Origin: Prochlorococcus sp. AG-402-G19
GTDB taxonomy: Bacteria; Cyanobacteriota; Cyanobacteriia; PCC-6307; Cyanobiaceae
NCBI GenBank assembly: GCA_003279455.1
Contig: QCHU01000005.1
Location: 1 to 54,017, forward strand
Direction: 5' to 3'
Length of the DNA stretch: 54,017 nucleotides
Positions 17,413 to 27,767 of the stretch are shown here, piece by piece. The position numbers and the translations under genes were made by a program. Below the pieces are notes generated by a model, which ran no database searches, had not been told where the DNA came from, and saw only the letters and a program-made list of their open reading frames with translations. Within the stretch, counting starts at the first letter, position 1. Every line of letters begins with the position of its first letter.

Positions 17413-17499
17413 CTTCTATTTATACGTAAGTGGATTGAACACAAAGGTTCTTTGTTTTAATAATACTCCACAGATGATTAATTTAGCCTTTTGTTATCT

Positions 17500-18963
17500 C
17501 TAAAGATCACCAAAACCTTTCTTTTTCTTAACTGGTCGCTGTCTCCGAGGCGCAGAACCTGGACCGCCTCTTCCTTTTCTTGATTGATTGGGGTTAGCAC
17601 CTAACGAAGACATACCAGGAAGTCCTCCCATACCAGGAAGTCCTCCTTCCATGCCAGGAAGTCCGCCTCCAGTAGACATTTGCTTCATCAAACCTCGCAT
17701 CCTCTGGAAATCAGCAAGGACCTTATCAACGTCTGCTGGCTGATGCCCACTACCACTGGCCACTCTTCGTCGCCTTGAAGGTTGTGCTGCCAATAATTCA
17801 GGCTTATTCCTTTCCTCTTCTGACATTGAACCAATCATGGCCTCGATTTTTTTAAGTTGATCTTCGCCACTTTTAATCATTCCATCATCAATTTTATTCA
17901 TTCCAGGAATCATTTTTAACAAGCCACCTAACGAGCCCATTCTCTTTATCATCCTCATCTGCTTTACAAAATCTGAGAAATCAAAAGTTGCTTCTTGAAG
18001 CTTCTTTTGCATGATTTCTGCATCAGCAATTTCAACTTCTTTCTGTGCTTTTTCAACAAGAGTTAAAACATCACCCATTCCTAAGATTCTGCTAGCCATC
18101 CTCTCGGGATAAAAAGGTTGCAATGCCTCAACCTTTTCTCCAGTCCCAATAAATTTGATTGGTTTCCCACTGATTTTTCTAATAGAAAGAGCAGCACCTC
18201 CTCTCGAATCTCCATCTAGTTTTGTGAGAACAGCTCCTGTTATTCCAACTTTTTCATGAAAGCTCCTAGTAATGTCAGCAGCCTCTTGGCCAATCATTGA
18301 GTCAACTACCAATAAAACTTCATCTGGTTGAACGGCCTCTTTAATTCGAACCATCTCACCCATCATTTCTGTATCAATTTGAAGCCGACCGGCAGTATCT
18401 ACAACAAGAGTGTCAAATCCTTCTTCTCTGGCTTTCTCCAAGCCTTTTCTTGCAATCTCTTCTGGATTTAGATTGGAACTTAAATTAAAAACCTCTACAT
18501 CAATTTGATTTCCCAGAGTTACTAATTGATCAATAGCTGCTGGTCTATAAGTATCAGCAGCTACCAGTAATGGTTTTAGATTTTTTTCTTTAAGGAGCAA
18601 TCCAAGTTTTGCGGTGGCTGTAGTCTTTCCAGCTCCTTGAAGGCCAGCCATTAAAATCACGGTTGGTTTTTCATCTGAATTAGCCAAGGGATCATTCTCT
18701 CCTCCCATTACATTTACAAGTTGTTCATGAACAACTTGAATAAATTTCTGGCCAGGATTTATACCTCTGACAACTTCCGTACCAACTGCCTTGACTCTAA
18801 CTTCTTCGATAAATTCTTTTACAACAGACAAACTGACGTCTGCCTCTAAGAGAGCTCGCCTTACTTGCTTAAGTGCTTCATCAACATTTTCCTCTGAAAT
18901 CTTAGCTTCACCCTTAAATGCCTTTACGGCATCTTCAAATTGATTGGATAGTTCCTCAAACAT
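17500..18963 (-). CDS. ffh: Signal recognition particle protein Ffh
   Basis: GTPase of the signal recognition particle; binds signal peptides and 4.5S-type RNA to target membrane proteins. The NG domain shows LMAGLQGAGKTTATAKLG (~104-121), VDTAGRLQ near 188 and LTKLDGDSRGGAAL near 247. The Met-rich M domain contains FSDFVKQMRMIKRMGSLGGL and LKMIPGMNK. The C-terminal tail holds GGLPGM repeats and ends in a basic KKKKGFGDL. The 487 residues are normal. The SRP RNA gene itself is in this window at about 44764-44857. It is first in the ffh-rpsP-phoH order. Confidence 0.98.
   Translation of the reverse strand: MFEELSNQFEDAVKAFKGEAKISEENVDEALKQVRRALLEADVSLSVVKEFIEEVRVKAVGTEVVRGINPGQKFIQVVHEQLVNVMGGENDPLANSDEKPTVILMAGLQGAGKTTATAKLGLLLKEKNLKPLLVAADTYRPAAIDQLVTLGNQIDVEVFNLSSNLNPEEIARKGLEKAREEGFDTLVVDTAGRLQIDTEMMGEMVRIKEAVQPDEVLLVVDSMIGQEAADITRSFHEKVGITGAVLTKLDGDSRGGAALSIRKISGKPIKFIGTGEKVEALQPFYPERMASRILGMGDVLTLVEKAQKEVEIADAEIMQKKLQEATFDFSDFVKQMRMIKRMGSLGGLLKMIPGMNKIDDGMIKSGEDQLKKIEAMIGSMSEEERNKPELLAAQPSRRRRVASGSGHQPADVDKVLADFQRMRGLMKQMSTGGGLPGMEGGLPGMGGLPGMSSLGANPNQSRKGRGGPGSAPRRQRPVKKKKGFGDL
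17611..17670. repeat. Short tandem repeat in ffh encoding GGLPGM
   Basis: Three adjacent copies of an 18-base unit (CATACCAGGAAGTCCTCC and near copies) start at 17611, 17629 and 17650. The last two starts are 21 bases apart, because one extra codon is inserted. They encode Gly-Gly-Leu-Pro-Gly-Met repeats in the flexible C-terminal tail of Ffh. Repeat number may vary between strains. Confidence 0.8.
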
Positions 18964-19002
18964 TTTCTTAGAGTTTCAGAATTAATTTTAAAAATTTATT
19001 TT

Positions 19003-21060
19003 TTAATTACCACTAATATAATCAACTATTTGCCAGTTATTTTTATTCTTACCTATTATATACTTTACTTTTAAAGAAGGGTAAACACTTGACTCTAAAA
19101 TATCACCAGAAGAATTAATCTTTTTATCTTTATATTTCATTTCAACATCTGCTTCTATTCTTTTATTTGTTTTTTTAACTATATCAATTGTAGTTATTCT
19201 CGCATCAATAATAATATCCTGGCCTAGTTTATTGTATTTATTCCTTCTTTCAAGTTCTATATTATAAAGATTAGGAGATGCGACAGAAGAGAGAATTTCG
19301 CTTTCTAAACCACTTAAAATATCTGCTTTTCCCTTTAACCATGATTCAATAAGAAATTGAATTTCTTCATCCGTAGGGGCGGGAGTAGTAAGTGGAATTG
19401 ATTTGTTTATATCCAACCTTTCTTTATCATTAACTGTTTTATTTGAGCCACTATCTTTGTTTTTAACATCTTCTGATTTAACGACTTCAGAAGTCGAAAT
19501 ATTTTTGAGATTAATAGTTCCAGATGGTTTTCTCTGTGTCAGTATCCCAAAGCTGGTTCCAATAATAAATAAACCAATGAATGCAAAAGCACTTGTATAA
19601 ATCGGTTGTTTCAATAAGAAGGATTTGAAGTCTGATCTTTTGATCAATTCAACAGTTGAATGATATTTCGAAAATATTTTTTTAACTATATCGGTTCCCA
19701 AGAAAGCTTCTTTGCTTTGCAATCGTGATTTAAAAGACTTTTCTTTCAAAATATCATCCAAAGACCCACCTGGCATTGGCAAATCAGCTTCTTCTTCATC
19801 CAAGTTTATTGATGACTTATTCTCAATTTCTTGTTCAGGGGTCAAGGAGGATAGGAAAGAAAATCCTGCTTTTGCTATTGCTAATGCACCTTTTGTTTCT
19901 AACTGTTCTACATATATTTGTACTTCTTGATTAGAGAACCAATCATCAAGATTTACTGCTTGTATTTGAATATCACTAAAACCTACCAACACATCTTTAC
20001 TTAACCAATTTCTGCAGTAGTCACAAAGTGCAGCCAATGTTTCACCTGGATAATTATCTAGCCAATCTTTTAATTTCTCATCTGAACTGCTTCTAAAACG
20101 AGACTCTGCTTGCTTTACATCGCCTAATAAAAGATCAAGACATCCAATTAATGGCATAGCGTCAAAACCATTAATGTTTATATTTCGAAGATATTTGCGT
20201 GCCTCTTGCAAGAGTTCTGGTTTTCGATAAGAAAAACCGGAGGCAATTAATGCAAAAGCAGCAAGAAAACCAGCATCTTCGGACCCCCTTCGGTACCAAT
20301 TCAAGTAAAGTCTTGACTGATCTTTTGCAGTTAAAAATCTTCTAATTTGGAGAAAAAATAGCTCAAAGTCATTTTGATTTAATCCTGCTATTTTTGCTGA
20401 ATTTCTTTTCCCTTCAAGTCCGCCCCTTTTGTTAACAAATTCTTCCAACAACATCAGGCCTTCCTGATGAGATTTTTCACCTTCACTCTCTCTACTTAAC
20501 AAATCAAGAATTCTGTATGGAAGTAAGGTCTCTAGATCAGACTCGAGGGTTTTTCTTTCCTCAACAAGCTTTCCCATCCTTTGAAGCAACTGAATACCTT
20601 CTTGGAGCAGATCTGCCCCTGAGGCGTATCTTCTGCATGCCTGCTCATCAATAGAGGCGTCTCTACAAGATAAAGCTGCTATTAATGTTAAATCTGACTC
20701 TCTTCCGCTACCCAAGGCAGGGGCTTGTGGCGGCTGCAGTGCTTTCTTTGCAAGCTTAAAAGCTTGAAAAGAAGAATTTGATTCCCACAGAAGAAGCAAA
20801 CCTGCTACTTCACGATTTGAAGACAAGTCAAGTCCTGAAGAGCCCTCAATAAGAGCAAGTTCGTAAGATTGGCGTTCAGTAGGATTGGATAAAAGATCGG
20901 CAGAAAGTCTTAGCAGCTCAGCTCTTTGAGCTAAAACTTCATAAGTAAAGCCTTGCTTGGGAGGACGATCTAGCCTTAGCTGAAAAGCTCTGAGGACTTC
21001 TTCAGCATTTGCAGAAGGGCTAACCCCCAATAAGCGAAAATGATCAATAGGTAATTCCAA
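19003..21060 (-). CDS. ftn2: Cell division protein Ftn2/ZipN (ARC6 homologue)
   Basis: Cyanobacterial division protein that tethers the FtsZ ring to the membrane; homologue of plant ARC6. The N-terminus is a J-like domain (MELPIDHFRLLGVSPSANAE, RAFQLRLDRPP, LLSNPTERQSYE). A long alpha-helical middle follows, then a single transmembrane helix near residues 490-510 (IYTSAFAFIGLFIIGTSFGI). The periplasmic C-terminal IMS-type domain begins about TDEEIQFLIESWLKGKADIL and ends NWQIVDYISGN. The 685 residues are in the family range. It is divergent from pdhA with about 95 bp between starts. ftsQ and ftsZ, its functional partners, are elsewhere in this window. Confidence 0.93.
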   Translation of the reverse strand: MELPIDHFRLLGVSPSANAEEVLRAFQLRLDRPPKQGFTYEVLAQRAELLRLSADLLSNPTERQSYELALIEGSSGLDLSSNREVAGLLLLWESNSSFQAFKLAKKALQPPQAPALGSGRESDLTLIAALSCRDASIDEQACRRYASGADLLQEGIQLLQRMGKLVEERKTLESDLETLLPYRILDLLSRESEGEKSHQEGLMLLEEFVNKRGGLEGKRNSAKIAGLNQNDFELFFLQIRRFLTAKDQSRLYLNWYRRGSEDAGFLAAFALIASGFSYRKPELLQEARKYLRNININGFDAMPLIGCLDLLLGDVKQAESRFRSSSDEKLKDWLDNYPGETLAALCDYCRNWLSKDVLVGFSDIQIQAVNLDDWFSNQEVQIYVEQLETKGALAIAKAGFSFLSSLTPEQEIENKSSINLDEEEADLPMPGGSLDDILKEKSFKSRLQSKEAFLGTDIVKKIFSKYHSTVELIKRSDFKSFLLKQPIYTSAFAFIGLFIIGTSFGILTQRKPSGTINLKNISTSEVVKSEDVKNKDSGSNKTVNDKERLDINKSIPLTTPAPTDEEIQFLIESWLKGKADILSGLESEILSSVASPNLYNIELERRNKYNKLGQDIIIDARITTIDIVKKTNKRIEADVEMKYKDKKINSSGDILESSVYPSLKVKYIIGKNKNNWQIVDYISGN

Positions 21061-21156
21061 TCGCTACTTGGTAATTAGGAAAAAAGCTCTAGGCATCGTA
21101 AGGGGTTTTATCCATTTTGCATCCATTGACGCTTAAAGTCTAAAAAGGATTGATAC

Positions 21157-22251
21157 GTGAATATGAACAAAGTCATGTCTCACAACAAGGACAAAAGCAG
21201 CCAAGACCCTGTTCAGCACAGGGAACACGCCGACAGACTAAGCCATTTAGCTAACATCAAACCCGCTGAAATCAATAGAGAAATTGGTTTAAATCTTTTC
21301 AAAGATATGACTTTGGGAAGAAGATTTGAAGATAAATGTGCAGAAATGTATTACAGAGGAAAGATGTTTGGGTTTGTTCATCTTTACAACGGGCAGGAAG
21401 CAATAAGCACAGGTGTTATTGGTGCAATGAAACGCAAACACGACTGGTTTTGCAGCACTTACAGAGATCATGTTCATGCTTTAAGTGCTGGAGTTCCTGC
21501 AAAAGAGGTTATGAGCGAGCTGTTTGGCAAGGAGACAGGCTGCAGTAAGGGGAGAGGAGGTTCTATGCACCTATTTTCAAAAGAACATCATCTTCTTGGG
21601 GGTTATGCATTTATTGGTGAAGGTATTCCAGTCGCGCTTGGAGCTGCTTTCACCAGCAAATACAAAAGAGAGGCTCTTAGAGAAAATAGTGATTCTGTAA
21701 CTGCAGCTTTTTTCGGAGATGGCACATGCAATATTGGTCAATTTTATGAATGTTTAAACATGGCTCAATTATGGAAATTGCCAATCATATTTGTAGTAGA
21801 AAATAACAAATGGGCAATTGGGATGGCCCATGACAGAGCAACTAGTGAAACAGAGATATGGAGAAAAGCTTCTGCATTTGGAATGCCCGGAGAAGAGGTT
21901 GACGGGATGGACGTGCTAGCTGTAAGAGGAGCTGCTCAAAGGGCTCTAGAACGGGCAAGAGCTGGGGAAGGCCCAACTTTGATAGAATGTCTTACTTACA
22001 GGTTTAGAGGCCATTCACTAGCCGATCCAGACGAACTTAGGTCTGAAAAAGAGAAGGAATTCTGGGCTAAAAGAGATCCAATTAAAAAGCTAAAAAATGA
22101 TTTAACCAGTTCTGGATTCGTCTCGGATGAAGAGTTAAAAAATATCGAGAAAGAAATTGATTTAGAAGTTAACGATGCTGTTGAATTTGCTCTAAATGCT
22201 CCAGAACCTGACCCTAGTGAATTAACTAAATACATCTGGGCTGAGAGCTAA
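21157..22251 (+). CDS. pdhA: Pyruvate dehydrogenase E1 component, alpha subunit
   Basis: Thiamine-diphosphate-dependent decarboxylation of pyruvate in the pyruvate dehydrogenase complex. The TPP/Mg site is [20 protein letters not shown] (residues ~188-207), followed by [20 protein letters not shown]. The phosphorylation-loop-like segment [17 protein letters not shown] is near 289. The 364 residues are normal. It starts at GTG 21157 ([11 protein letters not shown]). An internal ATG at 21163 or 21175 is possible, since the first ~20 residues are poorly conserved. It converges on the sigma factor gene. Confidence 0.95.
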   Translation: MNMNKVMSHNKDKSSQDPVQHREHADRLSHLANIKPAEINREIGLNLFKDMTLGRRFEDKCAEMYYRGKMFGFVHLYNGQEAISTGVIGAMKRKHDWFCSTYRDHVHALSAGVPAKEVMSELFGKETGCSKGRGGSMHLFSKEHHLLGGYAFIGEGIPVALGAAFTSKYKREALRENSDSVTAAFFGDGTCNIGQFYECLNMAQLWKLPIIFVVENNKWAIGMAHDRATSETEIWRKASAFGMPGEEVDGMDVLAVRGAAQRALERARAGEGPTLIECLTYRFRGHSLADPDELRSEKEKEFWAKRDPIKKLKNDLTSSGFVSDEELKNIEKEIDLEVNDAVEFALNAPEPDPSELTKYIWAES

Positions 22252-22269
22252 AACTAAAGTAGATCAAAT

Positions 22270-23211
22270 TCAAATTCCACTTGGAAGCTTTCTCGTGAGA
22301 TTTCTCAATTTTCTTAAAGCTTTTAACTCAACTTGCCTAACCCTCTCACGAGAAACCTGTAACAATCTTCCTATCTCTGCGAGAGTATGTCTTTCATTGC
22401 CCTCTAATCCAAATCTAAGCCTAATAACATGCTGTTCTTGTTCGCTTAGATGACTTAGCCATCTTCCAAGTTGCTCTTGATGAATTTTTTGTTCAACTTT
22501 ATCTAGCGGTTCTTCTCCAGAGCCGTCAGCTATTAGATCACCTAAAAAACTACGACCTTCATCACCATTAACGGGTGCATCAAGACTGCTAGTAGTAAGA
22601 GCTTGTCTCAAAATCGAATCAAGTTCTTCTAACTCAATTTCCATCGCCTCAGCTATTTCAATACGACTAGGCATTGCTCCGAGCTTATGAGCTAAATCCA
22701 AACTGACTTTTCTTATAGTCGCTAATCTCTCACTTAAATGAACAGGTAATCGAATTGTTCTTGACTGACAAGCAATAGCTCTTGTCATGCTTTGCCTTAT
22801 CCACCAAAAAGCATAAGTAGAAAACTTATAACCACGAGTTGGATCAAATTTTTCTACCGCCCTTTCTAATCCAAGAGAACCTTCCTGGACTAAATCCAAG
22901 AGTTCCAGACCTTTTCCTTGATATTTCTTTGCAACACTTACAACCAGTCGAAGATTGGCTTTCATCATTCTTTCCTTTGCCCTCCTTCCAATTCGAATCA
23001 ATCTTCTTTGATGTGAATTAAATTCTTTGCTCTCTTCCTTAATCTGACCATCTTCAGTAAGGCTCATCATTGTTTGAACCTGGTTACCAAGTTCAATTTC
23101 TTCCGCTGGAGTTAAAAGAGGAACTCTTCCTATAGAAGAAAGGTACCAACTAATTGGATCACTGCTGCGTCGTTTTTGGGATTCAGCAGGCTTGGGTGCA
23201 GTTGAAACCAT
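22270..23211 (-). CDS. Group 2 sigma-70 family RNA polymerase sigma factor
   Basis: Alternative, non-essential type of primary-like sigma factor. Region 1.2 is DPISWYLSSIGRVPLLTPAE. Region 2 is LELLDLVQEGSLGLERAVEK, then FDPTRGYKFSTYAFWWIRQS and MTRAIA (core binding and -10 recognition). Region 3 holds IRLPVHLSERLATIRKV, and region 4 ends with the helix-turn-helix TLAEIGRLLQVSRERVRQVE. At 313 residues without an extended region 1.1 it is shorter than the housekeeping SigA. It could be a SigB-, SigC- or RpoD4-type factor; I cannot choose among them. Confidence 0.9.
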   Translation of the reverse strand: MVSTAPKPAESQKRRSSDPISWYLSSIGRVPLLTPAEEIELGNQVQTMMSLTEDGQIKEESKEFNSHQRRLIRIGRRAKERMMKANLRLVVSVAKKYQGKGLELLDLVQEGSLGLERAVEKFDPTRGYKFSTYAFWWIRQSMTRAIACQSRTIRLPVHLSERLATIRKVSLDLAHKLGAMPSRIEIAEAMEIELEELDSILRQALTTSSLDAPVNGDEGRSFLGDLIADGSGEEPLDKVEQKIHQEQLGRWLSHLSEQEQHVIRLRFGLEGNERHTLAEIGRLLQVSRERVRQVELKALRKLRNLTRKLPSGI

Positions 23212-23325
23212 TGTTTCTAGACCCGTTTTTCAAAGTGATAAGACTTTCCTACAGAAATCGTAAAAGATGGCTGGGTTACAGGAAGGCTTCAGATTCTGTT
23301 GACGATTAGTTAACAAATGACACCA

Positions 23326-23359
23326 AAACAACCATTTAACGCACTTTAAATGGTTGTTT
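23326..23359 (-). terminator. Hairpin terminator after nnr
   Basis: The segment 23326-23339 is perfectly complementary to 23346-23359 (14 bp, core AACAACCATTTAA, 6-nt loop). On the minus strand it lies 10 nt after the nnr stop codon and ends in GTTGTTTT. It is a typical position for an intrinsic terminator, though the stem is AT-rich. Confidence 0.7.
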
Positions 23360-23368
23360 CAAAACATT

Positions 23369-24934
23369 TCAAGTGCTTTCCTTTTTTATTAATTCACTAA
23401 GAAAAGTGCAAATAGTGCTTGCGGTGCTCCCTTTTACGCAAAAAGCCCCTGCATATGCATGCATCAAAGCTGAAGCAGCAAGCAAACTTGTATCCAATTT
23501 TTTATCACTTGCGAGTCCAGCAGCACCCATCCCTGAAACAAACCCAGCCAAAACATCGCCAAGGCCAGTTCTTGCAACACTTGAATTAACTTGCCCTATT
23601 TGCCAGGTTTTCCCTTCTGGATCTGAAATAACACTATGAGCAGATTTCAATAAGACAGAAGAACTGCTGATTTTGGCAGCTTCAATTCCAGCCTTCAATG
23701 GATTCGAGCAATCAATTAAAGGAAATAGCCTTTGAAATTCTTCAAGATGAGGGGTAAGCCAGGTAGGACCTTCTCGATTATTTAGCCATTCCCAACCTTT
23801 CCAAGTTATCGAAAGCCTATTGATTGCATCAGCATCAAGAACAAGTAGGCCTTTGAAATCCTGCAATTCAGAGCCAAAACAATCTTTTTCTTCTGCAATC
23901 CCTAATCCAGGTCCAAGCAAAATCGAGTCAAACCTATTCAAATCAACTTCATTTAAAACTTTGGAAAAACCTGAAGAACCGTCCTGAAAAGTATTTAGAT
24001 CTCCAAGCAATAAGACCTCAGGGTGAGAACTCCAAAGGGCAGATGCAACTGAATTAGGCAAAAAAGCGCTAACACTACCAGTTCCACTTGCTAAAGCCCC
24101 ACTCAAAGCAAGGGATGCTGCTCCTCTGTATCTCTCACTTCCTGCAATCACCAGAACTCTTCCTCTTTTATATTTACTTTTACTTTTGCTTGGCTTAGGC
24201 CAAACGAAGGTAGATAAATCTGAAAACGAAATCCTCAGAGGCTGGGTTTCAGGTAGATCAGCCAAAATCTTATCTGGAATCCCGATATCTACTCTCTCTA
24301 AATCGCCCACAAAATCAATAGCCGAATCTTGAATTAACCCAGTCTTAAAGAGGCCTAAAGATAGCGTAGAAGAAGCTTTAAATGATGTATTTGATACTGT
24401 GTTTCCATTATCTGAGTCTAATCCAGCGGGGATATCAATACTAATTAATTTACCAGGACTAAATTTCTTCTTCATATTCAATAAGTGAACTATTTCATCA
24501 GAAATAATTCTTGATTGACCTAATCCAAATAATGCCTCAATCCATAATAAATCAGAATTTGAATCAGGTTTATGCTCCAAGTTTTCAATACCTATTCGCA
24601 TTGCATAGTCGAAATGTTTTTGTGTTAATTCTTTTTTCAATGGGAATGGACACCAAATAGAGATATCAACGCCTGACATATAAAGTTCTCTTGCAACAAC
24701 GAGTCCATCGCCTCCGTTGTGCCCTGGACCTACTAAAACGATTGCACCATTTTCAATCAATCCTTGTCTGTCTAATATCCATGTAGAGATACCAATCCCT
24801 ACTTTTTCCATCAGAGCTTCAACAGGCATACCCATAGAAAACATTTCCTTTTCTATGTTTTTCATCTGCTCTGAAGAAACCATCAAATGTTCCGAATCAG
24901 ATTTAGGCCAATTCAAAATCAAAAAGCAACCCAA
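23369..24934 (-). CDS. nnr: Bifunctional NAD(P)HX epimerase/dehydratase
   Basis: Repairs hydrated NAD(P)H. The N-terminal epimerase domain (~1-220) has VSSEQMKNIEKEMFS, VLVGPGHNGGDGLVVARELY and ISIDIPAGLDSDNG. The C-terminal ADP-dependent dehydratase domain (~230-521) has RGRVLVIAGSERYRGAASLA, ILLGPGLGIAEE, LLVLDADAINRLS and TGLGDVLAGFVSGMGA, with the catalytic Asp in GDVLAG. The 521 residues fit the fused form. The residues before VSSEQM (NWPKSDSEHLM) support the start at 24934 rather than the internal Met. It is divergent from mnmA with 25 bp between starts. Confidence 0.95.
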   Translation of the reverse strand: MGCFLILNWPKSDSEHLMVSSEQMKNIEKEMFSMGMPVEALMEKVGIGISTWILDRQGLIENGAIVLVGPGHNGGDGLVVARELYMSGVDISIWCPFPLKKELTQKHFDYAMRIGIENLEHKPDSNSDLLWIEALFGLGQSRIISDEIVHLLNMKKKFSPGKLISIDIPAGLDSDNGNTVSNTSFKASSTLSLGLFKTGLIQDSAIDFVGDLERVDIGIPDKILADLPETQPLRISFSDLSTFVWPKPSKSKSKYKRGRVLVIAGSERYRGAASLALSGALASGTGSVSAFLPNSVASALWSSHPEVLLLGDLNTFQDGSSGFSKVLNEVDLNRFDSILLGPGLGIAEEKDCFGSELQDFKGLLVLDADAINRLSITWKGWEWLNNREGPTWLTPHLEEFQRLFPLIDCSNPLKAGIEAAKISSSSVLLKSAHSVISDPEGKTWQIGQVNSSVARTGLGDVLAGFVSGMGAAGLASDKKLDTSLLAASALMHAYAGAFCVKGSTASTICTFLSELIKKEST

Positions 24935-24959
24935 CCACTATGAATAGAAGCTACTATCA

Positions 24960-26174
24960 ATGCTCATGAATGTGGACACAAGAGAAACAAAAAAAGTTTT
25001 AAATGATTTGACTTCAGAAGAAACAGTCGAGAAAACATTAAAAAGACTGCAATCATTTTCTGGAAATCATTCCGTTGTCGTGGGGCTTTCTGGAGGTGTA
25101 GATAGCTCCTTAACGGCTGCTCTACTCTGTGAAGCTGGTTGGGATGTAGTGGGATTAACTTTGTGGCTAATGAAAGGGAAAGGATCTTGCTGCTCAGATG
25201 GATTAATTGATGCAGCAGGGATATGTGATCAACTTGGAATTAAGCATCACATAGTCGATTCAAAAGAAATTTTCCAAAAAGAAATAATCAATAATGTCAT
25301 CAAAGGATATGAAGAAGGAATCACTCCTTTACCCTGCTCTCGCTGCAATAAATCAGTCAAATTCTCAGAAATGCTGAAATGGGTTAAAGAAAATAAAAAC
25401 GTCGAAAAGATCGCTACTGGGCATTACGCAAGGATTAAATATTCAAATGAATCTTTCGACAGAAATGATCTTCCGAGTGATGGAATTAAAAGACATAAGC
25501 TTTTAAGAGGGAAAGATCTCAACAAAGATCAAAGCTATTTTTTATATGATCTCCCACAAGAAATCTTAGGAAAAACAATTTTTCCTCTTGGAGAATTAAC
25601 TAAAGAGACAACACGAATCGAAGCTTTTAAACATTCATTAAAAACTGCCGAAAAACCTGAAAGTCAAGACCTTTGTCTTGCTGAACATTACGGATCAATG
25701 AATGCTTTTATTGATAAGTATCTACCCCAAAAGGAAGGAGAGATTGTCCTTAAAAACGGGGAAATAATAGGGTCCCATAATGGAATTCAGCATTACACGA
25801 TAGGACAACGAAAAGGATTAGGGATTGCATGGGAAGTACCTCTACATGTTGTTGAAATTGATGCCTCTTTCAACAGAGTAATTGTTGCCCCAAGAGAAGA
25901 TTCTGGTAAGTCAGAGTGTATTGTCAAAGATATAAATTGGGTATCAATTGAAGCGCCTCAAAAGCCAATAGAAGTTGAGGTCCAAATCAGATACAGAAGC
26001 AGAGCAGTGAAAGCAAAGTTAACACCAAATATTGATAGTACTAAAGAAAATTATTGTAATAAATGTCATATTCATTTTAAAGAAGATCAATTTTCAATTA
26101 CTCCTGGGCAAGCAGCAGTATTTTATAAGGGTGATTATGTATTAGGAGGAGGAATTATTTCGAAAGAGTCTTAA
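24960..26174 (+). CDS. mnmA: tRNA-specific 2-thiouridylase MnmA
   Basis: Adds sulfur to the wobble uridine of tRNA-Lys, -Glu and -Gln. The PP-loop is [20 protein letters not shown] (residues ~36-55). The catalytic Cys pair fits [13 protein letters not shown] near 119 and [12 protein letters not shown] near 238. [19 protein letters not shown] and [12 protein letters not shown] are also family signatures. The 404 residues are normal with a C-terminal beta barrel. The stop overlaps that of lnt by 4 bp (TTAA on both strands). Confidence 0.96.
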   Translation: MLMNVDTRETKKVLNDLTSEETVEKTLKRLQSFSGNHSVVVGLSGGVDSSLTAALLCEAGWDVVGLTLWLMKGKGSCCSDGLIDAAGICDQLGIKHHIVDSKEIFQKEIINNVIKGYEEGITPLPCSRCNKSVKFSEMLKWVKENKNVEKIATGHYARIKYSNESFDRNDLPSDGIKRHKLLRGKDLNKDQSYFLYDLPQEILGKTIFPLGELTKETTRIEAFKHSLKTAEKPESQDLCLAEHYGSMNAFIDKYLPQKEGEIVLKNGEIIGSHNGIQHYTIGQRKGLGIAWEVPLHVVEIDASFNRVIVAPREDSGKSECIVKDINWVSIEAPQKPIEVEVQIRYRSRAVKAKLTPNIDSTKENYCNKCHIHFKEDQFSITPGQAAVFYKGDYVLGGGIISKES

Positions 26175-27649
26175 TTTGAATCATACTTACGTAATCGCAA
26201 AACGCCTATTAAACTTATAAAAACAACTGAAATTAAAGGGAATTCAGAAATCAAAGTATATAGTGTTTTCTTTCCATTTAATTCCAGATCAACGAGTTTA
26301 ACAAGTTCTCTTTTTGGTTCAAGGAGGGTATCAATTCTTCCATTACTTTTAATCAAAGATGTTGGTCCGGTATTGGAGACAGATATTAAATTTTTTGATG
26401 TTTCAATACTCCTTAATTGAGCAATAGATAAAAATTGTCTTTGCAAAGAAATAGGATAGGGATCTAAATTTGCAATCACTAAAATCCATTTAGCTCCTTG
26501 ATTTACTGCTTTAGCTATAGCTTTCCCATTACTCAATTCATAACAAATAGCACCTGCAAAAGAGGGACCATCCCAATCAAGAAGTCTTGACGGATTCCCA
26601 CTTTCAATTCCGCCTACTGCAGAAAGGCCATTTTTCATAAAGTTGGGCAATGCAGGAATCCATTCGCCCAGAGGGACTAATCTAGATTTGTCCAATACAT
26701 CCGAAAAAGACACATCACCTGGATTAAAAACCAATATTGAACTTCGTAGAGAACCCTTTATTTTCCTGAAACCTCCAGAGAGAAATTTAACAGGAAAATC
26801 TCGAATCTTTCTTCTATCCAAAGGCAACGTTCCTTCTGGAGCAATTAAAAAAGATGCATTCATTTCAACAGCATCAGTTAATGCTTTATCTACTTTTGAA
26901 GGCAAAGCATTTATTTCTTCCTGACTAAATTTTTGTCTTATTGGAATATTTGTTTGCCACAAAGCAACCTGTTTTAGCGAATCAGTTGGAGAATCCAACA
27001 ACAAGATAAATCCAATTAAATGAGCTAACGAAAAATAAGCAACACCTAGAATAATCAATTTCTTGAGTTTTTTTCTTGCTTGAAAAGCAATTGAAAGTTG
27101 CCAAATCCACCATCCAGCTAAAAGATGGATAGAGGCCAAGCCGCCCGAACCTATCCATCTTGCTAATCCAGCCAAATATCTATCTTGTGGTAATAAACTT
27201 GGCCCTACACCCATCCAAAACAAAGGGCCTCTAGATAGGATTTCTTCAGTTAGACCCCATATTGTTGATAATAAGACGGCATAAATAAACTTATTTTCTA
27301 ATTTAGAAAACTGCATTCTTCCTTTAGCCAAAAAGCCACTTAAAGCTGACCAACTAAAAACCAGAGTCCCTCCAAAGGCTCCACACAAAAGCCATATAAA
27401 AATAGTAATGGGCAAGCTTAAATTTGAGTTTATTCCTACCCAACTGAGTGGATGCAAAGATAGCAACCACTTATGACTCCATAAAATAGCCATCGCACCC
27501 CAACAAAAGCCCCCCCATGGATTCTTACTAGCAGGCCAAAGTAAAGATATTCCCAAAAGCATGAATACATAATTGCCTTCACCAAGGGAGATTCCTGCTA
27601 GAGCTCCACCAGCAAAAGCTTTAATAAAAAGAGAATAGATATTATTCAT
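26171..27649 (-). CDS. lnt: Apolipoprotein N-acyltransferase
   Basis: Final enzyme of lipoprotein maturation in the cytoplasmic membrane. The N-terminal ~220 residues carry six to seven hydrophobic helices (such as [20 protein letters not shown] and [18 protein letters not shown]). The carbon-nitrogen hydrolase domain follows, with [12 protein letters not shown] (catalytic Glu), [13 protein letters not shown] (catalytic Lys region) and [13 protein letters not shown] (catalytic Cys). A last hydrophobic helix closes the protein. The 492 residues match the family. Catalytic residues appear intact. Confidence 0.94.
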   Translation of the reverse strand: MNNIYSLFIKAFAGGALAGISLGEGNYVFMLLGISLLWPASKNPWGGFCWGAMAILWSHKWLLSLHPLSWVGINSNLSLPITIFIWLLCGAFGGTLVFSWSALSGFLAKGRMQFSKLENKFIYAVLLSTIWGLTEEILSRGPLFWMGVGPSLLPQDRYLAGLARWIGSGGLASIHLLAGWWIWQLSIAFQARKKLKKLIILGVAYFSLAHLIGFILLLDSPTDSLKQVALWQTNIPIRQKFSQEEINALPSKVDKALTDAVEMNASFLIAPEGTLPLDRRKIRDFPVKFLSGGFRKIKGSLRSSILVFNPGDVSFSDVLDKSRLVPLGEWIPALPNFMKNGLSAVGGIESGNPSRLLDWDGPSFAGAICYELSNGKAIAKAVNQGAKWILVIANLDPYPISLQRQFLSIAQLRSIETSKNLISVSNTGPTSLIKSNGRIDTLLEPKRELVKLVDLELNGKKTLYTLISEFPLISVVFISLIGVLRLRKYDSN

Positions 27650-27767
27650 AAATCTAATTTAATAAAATACACACCAACAAAATTCATGCTCTCTGGTTAG
27701 TTATCTTTTAAATAGATGTAATTTGGGTATTAATCTGTAAGAATATTTCCGACTACTTAATATTGCT

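Noticed and set aside
17428-17460. Short hairpin ACAAAG-GTT-CTTTGT between rpsP and ffh
   Set aside because: Only a six-bp stem without a T run on the minus strand, so it is weak as a terminator.
20750-20775. Palindrome CAAGCTT-AA-AAGCTTG inside ftn2
   Set aside because: Short enough to arise by chance and with no positional meaning.
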